A DNA stretch of 10,977 bases from Dehalococcoidia bacterium. GTDB taxonomy: Bacteria > Chloroflexota > Dehalococcoidia > GIF9 > UBA5620. Location of the stretch: contig JADHWZ010000059.1 in NCBI GenBank assembly GCA_016783225.1, positions 1-10,977 on the forward strand. The letters run 5' to 3'. The translations under genes and the position numbers were made by a program. Positions 1 through 5,915 of this stretch are shown piece after piece (position 1 is the stretch's first letter; the number at the start of each line of letters is the position of its first letter). The notes below the pieces were generated by a model, which had not been told where the DNA came from, did not search any database, and was given only the letters and a program-made list of their open reading frames with translations.

Positions 1-841
1 CGACCCCGCTGTCTTTCGGTGAGGGCAGATAATCATGAATAGCGTCCATGAGAGGGGCGATAGCGATATTCTTCAGGGCGGAGCCGAGCAAGACTGGCAC
101 AACTTTGCCCAGCTTGGTAGCCTCTCCTACGCAGCGATAAATCTCATCTTCGCCAATATCTTCCCCATCAAGATACTTAGTGATAAGTTCGTCGTCAACT
201 TCTACTACTGCTTCAACCAATTTCTCCCGGTGGGAATCAACCTCGCTTAGAAGGGCCGGAGGCACCTCGGTCTCCTGCAAAGGAGTACCGGTATAACCTT
301 TTCTCGTCACCAAATCCACGATTCCTTGGAAATCTTTCTGCGAACCTATCGGTAACTGGATAGGCAAGCATCTAGCCCCCAGTCTGTTTTGCACATCTTC
401 CAGGGCGCTGTAGAAGTTGGCGTTCTCGCGGTCTATCTTATTCACGAAAACAAGGCAAGGCAGTTTCGCCTCGCTGGCATGTGCCCATACCTGTTCAGTA
501 CCTACCTCCACACCTGAGGCGGCACAGACTACAACAACAGCACCCTCGCTAACACGCAGTCCCGCCTTAACTTCAGCCACAAAATCGGGGTAGCCTGGGG
601 TATCAATAAGATTCAGCTTAGAACCCTTCCAATCACACGGGAGTAAAGACAAGCTGATACTGATCTTGCGTTTGATCTCGTCTGCGTCGTAATCTGAAGT
701 TGTCGTACCGTCCTCAGGATTGCCCAGGCGGCTGATTATCCCCGCATTGAAAAGCATCGCCTCAGCCAGAGAGGTTTTGCCGGCACCTGAATGAGACAAC
801 AAAACGATGTTCCGCACTCTATCTGATTCATAGTCGTGCAC
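1..841 (-). CDS. fusA: EF-G-like translational GTPase, N-terminal part (cut by window edge)
   Basis: This is the first 280 codons of an EF-G family GTPase, which in classical form drives ribosomal translocation; full proteins are near 690 residues. The G domain is complete in order: P-loop HSGAGKTS (17-24), DGTTTSDY switch I region (44-51), DTPGYPDF (80-87), NKID (134-137) and a GSALKN G5-like motif near the cut end. Classical EF-G has DTPGHVDF, so the catalytic histidine is replaced by Tyr84, and the P-loop reads HSGAGKT rather than AHIDAGKT. Both point to the EF-G-like paralogue group rather than the housekeeping factor. The start chosen is GTG at 841, preceded at five bases by GAGGTGG; an in-frame GTG at 850 overlaps that ribosome binding site. 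It is divergent from gatC. Family call is firm; the precise role of the paralogue is unknown. Confidence 0.88.
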   Translation of the reverse strand, partial: MHDYESDRVRNIVLLSHSGAGKTSLAEAMLFNAGIISRLGNPEDGTTTSDYDADEIKRKISISLSLLPCDWKGSKLNLIDTPGYPDFVAEVKAGLRVSEGAVVVVCAASGVEVGTEQVWAHASEAKLPCLVFVNKIDRENANFYSALEDVQNRLGARCLPIQLPIGSQKDFQGIVDLVTRKGYTGTPLQETEVPPALLSEVDSHREKLVEAVVEVDDELITKYLDGEDIGEDEIYRCVGEATKLGKVVPVLLGSALKNIAIAPLMDAIHDYLPSPKDSGV

Positions 842-889
842 TTTGTCCACCTCAACGTTAATCGTGATTTTTGCTTGAAACGCTCTGGC

Positions 890-919
890 ATTGTAGCAAT
901 GCTTGGTTCTGACAGTCAA
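890..919 (-). promoter_or_regulatory. Sigma-70-type promoter for the EF-G-like gene
   Basis: On the minus strand TTGACT (914-919) is separated by 18 bases from TACAAT (890-895), and TGC directly precedes the -10, giving an extended -10. The predicted start near 883 leaves a leader of about 42 bases before the GTG at 841. Confidence 0.6.
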
Positions 920-969
920 GCTACTACCCTGCCGCCCTCGTGAAATGCGCCTCTGCAACCAGCCCTTTA

Positions 970-978
970 TGCTATAAT
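970..978 (+). promoter_or_regulatory. Extended -10 promoter for gatC-gatA
   Basis: A perfect TATAAT (973-978) is preceded by TGC (970-972), an extended -10 arrangement. No convincing -35 lies at the usual distance (950-955 reads CCTCTG). Transcription would start near 985, about 55 bases before the gatC start. The rest of the 842-1040 gap shows no further gene. Confidence 0.5.
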
Positions 979-1040
979 ATGCACCACAGCAGTCAGGTCA
1001 AAACGGACGTTTTTTGCATTACTTCCGAGGGTGAACCGAA

Positions 1041-1328
1041 GTGAAGCTGAGTAGCGAAGAAGTACAACACATCAGCCTCTTAGCCAGATTGGGACTGGAC
1101 GAAGCTGAGATCGAGAGGTTCAAGCTCCAGTTGTCTGACATTCTGGAGAATTTCGAAGTGCTCAAAGAAGTAGACACTACTGATCTTCCACCTACAGCCC
1201 AGGTTATCGCCCTTCAAAATATCCTGAGGCCGGACGAGTCAGAGGCATCCTATCCGACGAAAGACATTCTAGCCAACGCCCCGCAGCAAGCCGACAGTTA
1301 TTTCAAGATACGCGCAGTCCTGGAATAA
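1041..1328 (+). CDS. gatC: Aspartyl/glutamyl-tRNA(Asn/Gln) amidotransferase subunit C
   Basis: GatC is the small subunit of the GatCAB complex, which amidates Glu-tRNA(Gln) and Asp-tRNA(Asn); it stabilises GatA and wraps between GatA and GatB. The 95-residue length is typical. The N-terminal pattern (EEVQHISLLARLGLDEAEIE, residues 7-26), the FEVLKEVDTTDLPPT stretch and the C-terminal YFKIRAVLE are characteristic of the family. The start is GTG at 1041, with GAGGGTGA about six bases upstream. gatA follows after three bases, so the two are translationally linked. gatB is not in the window. Confidence 0.95.
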   Translation: MKLSSEEVQHISLLARLGLDEAEIERFKLQLSDILENFEVLKEVDTTDLPPTAQVIALQNILRPDESEASYPTKDILANAPQQADSYFKIRAVLE

Positions 1329-1331
1329 GTC

Positions 1332-2792
1332 ATGGACGAGCTTCATGAACTGACTATCAGTCAGGCCCATCACCTTCTGAAGGCAAGGGAAGTATCCTCC
1401 GTCGAACTGACCAAGGCAAGCCTGAGACGCCTGGCCGAGGTCGAAGAGAAGGTTCACGCTTGCGTCACCATTTGCGACGGCGTGGCTTTACGGCAGGCGG
1501 AAGAAGCAGATAAAGCCATAAATAGTGGTGCAATCAAGCCCTTGACCGGTATACCTGTCTTGATTAAAGACGTTATGTGCACTAATGGCATCCGAACCAC
1601 CTGCTCATCGAGAATGCTGGAGAACTTCGTTCCCCCGTATGATGCGACAGTCATACAGAAGCTGAAAGCCGACAACACAGTGATTCTGGGGAAGACCAAT
1701 ATGGATGAATTCGCCATGGGGTCATCAACAGAGAATTCTGCTTTCTTCCCAACTCGTAATCCGTGGGACTTGGACCGCGTCCCTGGCGGCAGCAGTGGCG
1801 GTTCAGCCGTTGCTGTAGCTACTGATGAGACCATCTATGCGCTTGGCTCCGACACCGGAGGAAGCATCCGTCAGCCCGCGGGGTTCTGCAGCGTGGTCGG
1901 GCTAAAGCCAACCTATGGCAGAGTGAGCCGTTTTGGCCTGGTTGCTTTCGCCAGTTCGCTGGACCAGATTGGCCCCATTACTAAGACCGTTGCCGATGCC
2001 GCTTTGGTAATGAATGCCATCGCGGGTCCTGACCCGAAGGATTCAACATCCGTTCCCTGTCCAGTGCCTGATTATACCAAAGCATTGATCCCCGACCTCA
2101 AGAACATGCGTATCGGCATTCCTCAGGAGTATTTCGTTGAAGGAATGCAAGACGAGGTAAGATCCACCGTGCAGGCAGCCATAAATAAGTTGGCGGAGTT
2201 GGGAGCGCAAATAGACTGGGACGCCTCATTACCCCATACCAAATATGCGCTTGCCGCCTATTACATTCTGGCCCCTTCAGAGGCTTCGGCTAACTTGGCT
2301 CGGTACGATGGCGTGAAATACGGATTTTCTTACGGAGACACCAGCAACATGTGGGAGGCTATGGAGAAAACCAAACAACATGGCTTCGGACCCGAGGTCA
2401 AAAGACGAATCATGCTTGGAACCTATGCCTTATCTGCCGGATACTATGATGCCTACTACCTCAAAGCCCAGAAGGTCCGCACTTTGATAAGGATGGAGTT
2501 TGACCAAGCTTTCGAGAAATACGACGCTCTGGTTACGCCAACATCCCCCACGCTACCTTTCAAGATAGGCGAAAAGGTAGACGATCCTATGCAAATGTAT
2601 TTGAGCGATGTTTGCACCCTGCCCATCAATATCGGTGGTGTTCCGGCTATCTCAATCCCCGCCGGTTTCGCAGATGGTTTGCCTATAGGCATGCAGATTA
2701 TAGGTAAGCCTTTCAACGAGGAGACGGTGCTTCACGTAGCTTTTGCCTATGAGCAAGCAACTGACTGGCGTAAAACAAAATCACCAGTGTAG
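1332..2792 (+). CDS. gatA: Aspartyl/glutamyl-tRNA(Asn/Gln) amidotransferase subunit A
   Basis: GatA is the glutaminase subunit of GatCAB: an amidase-signature enzyme that releases ammonia from glutamine for transfer to misacylated tRNA in the cytoplasm. The Ser-cisSer-Lys triad is intact: Lys79 in VLIKDV, Ser154 in PGGSSGGSA and Ser178 in [11 protein letters not shown]. These are the same residue numbers as in the structurally known Staphylococcus Gat[14 protein letters not shown] (120-132) is also conserved. The 486-residue length matches the family norm, so the gene is complete. It begins with ATG three bases after the gatC stop. Its presence implies that the organism makes Gln-tRNA and/or Asn-tRNA by the indirect route, with gatB encoded elsewhere. 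Confidence 0.97.
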   Translation: MDELHELTISQAHHLLKAREVSSVELTKASLRRLAEVEEKVHACVTICDGVALRQAEEADKAINSGAIKPLTGIPVLIKDVMCTNGIRTTCSSRMLENFVPPYDATVIQKLKADNTVILGKTNMDEFAMGSSTENSAFFPTRNPWDLDRVPGGSSGGSAVAVATDETIYALGSDTGGSIRQPAGFCSVVGLKPTYGRVSRFGLVAFASSLDQIGPITKTVADAALVMNAIAGPDPKDSTSVPCPVPDYTKALIPDLKNMRIGIPQEYFVEGMQDEVRSTVQAAINKLAELGAQIDWDASLPHTKYALAAYYILAPSEASANLARYDGVKYGFSYGDTSNMWEAMEKTKQHGFGPEVKRRIMLGTYALSAGYYDAYYLKAQKVRTLIRMEFDQAFEKYDALVTPTSPTLPFKIGEKVDDPMQMYLSDVCTLPINIGGVPAISIPAGFADGLPIGMQIIGKPFNEETVLHVAFAYEQATDWRKTKSPV

Positions 2793-2802
2793 GGCACTGG
2801 CG

Positions 2803-3024
2803 ATGAGACAGCAACGACTGCTTCACGTGGAGTGTTATTCAGGTTACACCTATCCAGAGAGACCGGAGTCCTTCATATGGTTGGGTGAAAAGCACAGAGT
2901 ATCGCGGCTAGAAAAGGAATGGCGCGAGCCAAACAGAAGATTCTTCAGGGTCGCCACTGAGAATGAGGAGATTTTCACGCTCTGCTATAATGAGAGTCAA
3001 GACCGATGGTGGCTCACCCGATAG
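2803..3024 (+). CDS. Conserved small hypothetical protein (73 aa)
   Basis: I do not recognise a function. The chosen ATG at 2803 lies ten bases after the gatA stop; a longer in-frame reading from 2743 would overlap the gatA 3' end and looks like out-of-frame gatA sequence up to this ATG. No strong ribosome binding site is seen, only AGGG about eight bases upstream. The product is soluble and rich in aromatic and charged residues (YSGYTYPERPESFIW, EKEWREP, CYNESQDRWWL), a look consistent with a small beta-barrel-like domain; it resembles short DUF6504-like proteins, but that link is weak. It sits between gatA and the Lrp-type regulator, with 16 bases to the next start, so it is probably co-transcribed. 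Confidence 0.6.
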   Translation: MRQQRLLHVECYSGYTYPERPESFIWLGEKHRVSRLEKEWREPNRRFFRVATENEEIFTLCYNESQDRWWLTR

Positions 3025-3040
3025 CAGGTGAGGAGGTAAA

Positions 3041-3520
3041 ATGAAACAGCTTTTTGAAGCCCTGGAAAAAGACGCGCGGCTAACACCGGAGCAGATCTCT
3101 ACGATGACTGGTATCCCGGCAGCTGAGGTAGAGAAAACGATCAAGAAAGCCGAAAAGGACCGAGCTATCCTGAGATACAAGACTCTCATCGACTGGGCCA
3201 AACTGGGCGAAGAGCAGGTGTGGGCTCTGGTCGAAGTTAAGGTCGTCCCTCAGCGCGATGTAGGCTTTGACGCCATAGCTGAACGCATATATCGCTTCCC
3301 CCAAGCTCGCTCCGTTTATCTAGCCTCTGGCACCTATGATTTGGCCATAATTGTGGCAGGCAAGACCATGCAGGAGGTTGCTGTTTTCGTGTCGGAGAAG
3401 CTAGCCCCCCTGGAAACAGTGGAGGGCACTGTTACTCATTTCATCCTCAAGAAGTATAAGGAAGACGGCGAAATCCTTGAAGGCGGAGAGGGGATCAAGC
3501 GCCTGCCGGTAACTCCTTAG
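3041..3520 (+). CDS. AsnC/Lrp-family transcriptional regulator
   Basis: This is a 159-residue feast/famine regulator. Residues 1-55 form the winged-helix DNA-binding part (DARLTPEQISTMTGIPAAEV, then helix EKTIKKAEKDRAI leading to the RYKTLIDW wing). Residues 62-140 are the RAM ligand-binding and oligomerisation domain (ALVEVKV, ASGTYDLAIIVAG, a C-terminal THFILKKYKEDG strand). Such proteins normally bind amino acids and control amino acid metabolism genes. The ATG has an excellent ribosome binding site, GAGGAGGT, five bases upstream. The aminotransferase starts 39 bases downstream, making that gene and the regulator's own operon the obvious candidate targets; no operator was identified. Confidence 0.9.
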   Translation: MKQLFEALEKDARLTPEQISTMTGIPAAEVEKTIKKAEKDRAILRYKTLIDWAKLGEEQVWALVEVKVVPQRDVGFDAIAERIYRFPQARSVYLASGTYDLAIIVAGKTMQEVAVFVSEKLAPLETVEGTVTHFILKKYKEDGEILEGGEGIKRLPVTP

Positions 3521-3559
3521 CCGGAATCCCGTTCTACGCTTCAGAGGCAGGAGATTTTC

Positions 3560-4759
3560 GTGTCGAAAACCGGGTCGACTCGCATTCAGGTACCTCACAG
3601 CTACATATCTGAGAAGGTGCGCAATATCCCACCTTCGGGCATCAGGAGATTCTTTGATTTGCTCTCCTCGATGGAGGGAGTAATCTCGCTCGGGGTAGGC
3701 GAACCCGATTTCGTCACACCCTGGCACATCCGAGAAGCCGCCATCTACTCTTTCGAAAAAGGGTACACCATGTACACGTCCAATCAGGGGCTACCTCAGC
3801 TCCGGCAGGAACTAGCAACATACCTCGAGTCTTCTTACGGCCTAAGCTACGACACCGATAGCGAGCTTCTCATTACTGTCGGGGTCAGCGAGGGACTCGA
3901 CCTTGCCTTCAGAGCCATACTCAATCCAGGCGATGAGGTCATAATGCCTGACCCCTGTTATGTTGCCTATCCGGCCTCCGCTAGCTTGGCTGGAGGAGTA
4001 CCTGTCTTGGTGCCTACCACTGAGGAGCACGACTTCAAAGTAACGGCTGAGGACATCGAGCGGCGGATTACGCAGCGAACCAAGGCAATTCTGATTGGCT
4101 ACCCAGCCAACCCCACCGGCGCGGTCATGGCAAAGAAAGAGCTGACTCAAATTGCCAAACTGGCTCAGCAATACGACCTTTTGGTGATTTCCGACGAGGT
4201 CTACGACCAGCTTGTTTACGGTACGGAGCACACCTGCTTCGCCAGTCTGCCAGAGATGAGGGACCGAACAATCTTGCTAAATGGTTTCTCCAAAGCCTAC
4301 GCTATGACCGGATGGCGAATCGGCTATGCTGCCGGAACGCCCGAAATCATCCAGGCCATGACCAAGATTCACCAATACACCATGCTCTGCGCCCCAATAA
4401 TGGGGCAAATGGCGGCCATTGAAGCCTTGAAAAAAGGGAGCAGCGAAGTACAGGCAATGGTGAGGGAGTATGACCGGCGGCGCAGAGTCATGGTGAAGGG
4501 TTTAAGAGATATTGGCTTATCTTGCTTCGAGCCGAAGGGCGCTTTCTACGCCTTCCCATCGGTGAAAGCTACCGGCCTGGCTTCAGAGGAATTCGCCGAG
4601 CGACTGTTGACAGAGGAAAAGGTGGCTGTAGTTCCGGGCCCCGCCTTCGGCCAGCACGGCGAAGGCTATGTCCGTTGCTGCTATGCGACCTCCCTGCCCG
4701 AAATCGAAGAGGCATTGAAAAGGATGGGGAGGTTCATCAAGAGACACCGCAGAATGTGA
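3560..4759 (+). CDS. Class I/II PLP-dependent aminotransferase
   Basis: A 399-residue fold-type I aminotransferase, complete. PLP-site residues are visible: Asn184 in YPANPTG, Asp212 in SDEVY, the Schiff-base Lys245 in NGFSKAYAMTGWR, and the substrate-carboxylate arginine Arg372 in YVRCCYA. The N-terminal SLGVGEPDF and the MYTSNQGLPQLR segment are typical of the AspC/PatA-like Ibeta subgroup, which transfers amino groups between amino acids and 2-oxoacids. Substrate cannot be read from sequence. GTG start at 3560 with AGGCAGGAG about seven bases upstream. It probably shares a transcript with the Lrp-type gene. Its last 392 bases recur at 7987-8378, and the 3' end may have been replaced during that event. 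Confidence 0.93.
   Translation: MSKTGSTRIQVPHSYISEKVRNIPPSGIRRFFDLLSSMEGVISLGVGEPDFVTPWHIREAAIYSFEKGYTMYTSNQGLPQLRQELATYLESSYGLSYDTDSELLITVGVSEGLDLAFRAILNPGDEVIMPDPCYVAYPASASLAGGVPVLVPTTEEHDFKVTAEDIERRITQRTKAILIGYPANPTGAVMAKKELTQIAKLAQQYDLLVISDEVYDQLVYGTEHTCFASLPEMRDRTILLNGFSKAYAMTGWRIGYAAGTPEIIQAMTKIHQYTMLCAPIMGQMAAIEALKKGSSEVQAMVREYDRRRRVMVKGLRDIGLSCFEPKGAFYAFPSVKATGLASEEFAERLLTEEKVAVVPGPAFGQHGEGYVRCCYATSLPEIEEALKRMGRFIKRHRRM
4368..4759 (+). repeat. 392-bp direct repeat, copy A (3' third of intact aminotransferase)
   Basis: Pairs with 7987-8378 without any indel. By hand alignment I count 19 differing bases including the stop codon (TGA here, TAG there), about 95% identity. Homology stops abruptly just upstream of the shared TTCACCAATACACC and at the stop codon. 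The DNA between the copies is unrelated to either flank. Confidence 0.9.
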
Positions 4760-4771
4760 CGACGGCAACCC

Positions 4772-4807
4772 AGAAGAGGTCGTGAATTCAAATCCACGAC
4801 CTCTTCT
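4772..4807 (+). terminator. Terminator-like hairpin after the aminotransferase
   Basis: AGAAGAGGTCGTG (4772-4784) and CACGACCTCTTCT (4795-4807) form a perfect 13-bp stem with a ten-base loop. The following TATTCTTTAGTCTTGTT is T-rich but not a clean T-run. It begins 12 bases after the stop codon. The fragment copy at 8378 lacks it. Confidence 0.65.
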
Positions 4808-5032
4808 TATTCTTTAGTCTTGTTGACAACACAAAACAGGCTTTCGTTCAATCAGGTACGGCCACATAGTTCATTCAACTACCGACCATCTGCTACAGAG
4901 GCTACAATGTTGATAACACTGACTTAAGAAGTGGTATAACTATTGGGGGCAGGTAACGTTTGGCGGGTAATGCCGCGGTAATTATTATTGTATTAATGGT
5001 AATTTTTGTATTAGCTAACGGAGTAACGAACT
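4808..5032. other. Non-coding stretch upstream of the membrane protein gene
   Basis: No gene seen. It holds TTGACA at 4823-4828 with only a poor partner (TTCAAT, 18 bases on), the first 40-bp repeat, and an AT-rich run (4980-5013). A possible promoter spans the repeat: TTGATA (4910-4915) and TATAAC (4935-4940) with an over-long 19-base spacer but a TGG extended -10. GGAG at 5020-5023 is the probable ribosome binding site for the ATG at 5033. Confidence 0.4.
4915..4954 (+). repeat. 40-bp direct repeat, copy 1 (IS3-end-like)
   Basis: Matches 5838-5877 in 39 of 40 bases (G at 4921 versus A at 5844). The core includes ACTTAAGAAGTGGTATAAC and ends in GGGGGCAGGT. Read on the other strand it begins ACCTGCCCCC, like the terminal repeats of many IS3-family elements (5'-TGACCTGCCCCC). 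This copy diverges before the terminal CA, so the end is damaged. Confidence 0.7.
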
Positions 5033-5797
5033 ATGACTGCTTCTGAACGCATCCGGGAAACCTTGGAATACATGATAATCGTGGTAGTGACGTTCGCCAT
5101 CCTCCAGGCTGTGGTCGTCGTCATGCACGAGTTTACCCACAGCACCGTCGCCTGGATCCTCGGCTACATGCGAAGCCCTCTCGACATCGTCTGGGGCAAT
5201 CCCTTGACGCTGACGGGATGGGACGAAGGGGTTCATTATTCCGAACTATTTGCCTCCGGCCACCTCCGCACCGCGGCGATCATCGGGGTGAGCCCGCTGG
5301 TTGTCCATACGGCCATCGTGACCCTTGGCCTTGTTCTGATGCAGCGGAAAGGGATGCAAGGGAGAAAATGGCTTTTCCACACCCTCTTCTGGTTCGTCAT
5401 AGCCAACTTCATGGAACTTATCGCCTACATCACGATGCGGGCGTTCGCAGCCCACGGCGATGTCGGCATTTTCAACCGTGGACTGGAACTTTCTCCTTGG
5501 ATCATCTTCATCGCGGGGTCGCTGGCCATCGTGGCAGGGCTATACATTCTCTTCGGAGAGATCCTTCCCCGCATGTATGCCATCTTCGCGCGGGGAAACC
5601 ATCGGACTGAATGGGCGATCCTGTTGATGACCGCCTTTTTTCTTTTTGTGTGGGGAAGCGGAATGCGGGTGGTGCTTTACGTCTACCCCGATCCCCAGTG
5701 GATGTTCGGACTCCTCGGTTTTGCGGCGTTCGGCCTGGTCCTGGCCGTCTGCAATCCATCCAGGGCATGGGTCGTCAGACGCACAAAAATGGGATGA
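5033..5797 (+). CDS. Putative membrane-embedded zinc metalloprotease-like protein (HEFTH motif)
   Basis: A 254-residue polytopic protein with about six hydrophobic segments (roughly 14-31, 81-103, 114-135, 154-176, 193-215, 222-240). HEFTH at residues 32-36 lies at the end of the first segment, an HExxH zinc-binding pattern placed in the membrane as in M50/site-2-type proteases. A second conserved-looking polar block, NFMELIAYITMRAF plus HGD (141-143), falls in and after the third segment and could supply the third ligand. GNPLTLTGWDEG (55-66) sits in the loop after the motif. No substrate is suggested. GGAG lies nine bases before the ATG. Codon wobble positions are much richer in G and C than in the neighbouring lipoprotein gene, and 40-bp repeats lie on both sides, both consistent with transfer. 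Protease activity is inferred from the motif only. Confidence 0.75.
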   Translation: MTASERIRETLEYMIIVVVTFAILQAVVVVMHEFTHSTVAWILGYMRSPLDIVWGNPLTLTGWDEGVHYSELFASGHLRTAAIIGVSPLVVHTAIVTLGLVLMQRKGMQGRKWLFHTLFWFVIANFMELIAYITMRAFAAHGDVGIFNRGLELSPWIIFIAGSLAIVAGLYILFGEILPRMYAIFARGNHRTEWAILLMTAFFLFVWGSGMRVVLYVYPDPQWMFGLLGFAAFGLVLAVCNPSRAWVVRRTKMG

Positions 5798-5837
5798 TAC
5801 CCGCTGCGGAAACAATACTCCCAATTTATGCTATGCC

Positions 5838-5879
5838 AACACTAACTTAAGAAGTGGTATAACTATTGGGGGCAGGTCA
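5838..5879 (+). repeat. 40-bp direct repeat, copy 2, with intact IS3-like terminal CA
   Basis: Same orientation as 4915-4954 and 923 bases to its right; this copy continues to CA (5878-5879), so its end reads GGGGGCAGGTCA, as expected for an IS3-family tip (5'-TG...CA-3'). If so, the element body lay to the left of 5879. No transposase remains. The rest of the 5798-5915 gap shows no gene. Confidence 0.65.
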
Positions 5880-5915
5880 ATTTTAGTAAGGCGAAGGAGT
5901 TAGGATATGAACCGC

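Noticed and set aside
35..250. Plus-strand open frame opposite the EF-G-like gene
   Set aside because: It lies antisense to intact GTPase domain sequence and shows no family features.
1000..1013. AAAACG-GA-CGTTTT as a terminator or operator upstream of gatC
   Set aside because: The two-base loop is too tight for a stable hairpin and the short palindrome may be chance in A/T-rich sequence.
4780..4800. Possible tRNA T-arm or attachment site (TTCAAATCC-like) in the hairpin after the aminotransferase
   Set aside because: The T-stem/loop pattern lacks the required G53-C61 pair and no other tRNA arms surround it; a simple terminator hairpin explains it better.
5218..5610. Overlapping frames (130, 79, 85 and 94 codons) across the membrane protein gene
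   Set aside because: Arg/Pro/His-rich shadow translations typical of high-GC coding DNA; the 5033 frame alone shows coherent membrane segments.
4915..5879. The repeat pair as integron attC sites or CRISPR repeats
   Set aside because: Only two copies 923 bases apart, no integrase consensus core (GTTRRRY with RYYYAAC) and no spacer array or cas gene.
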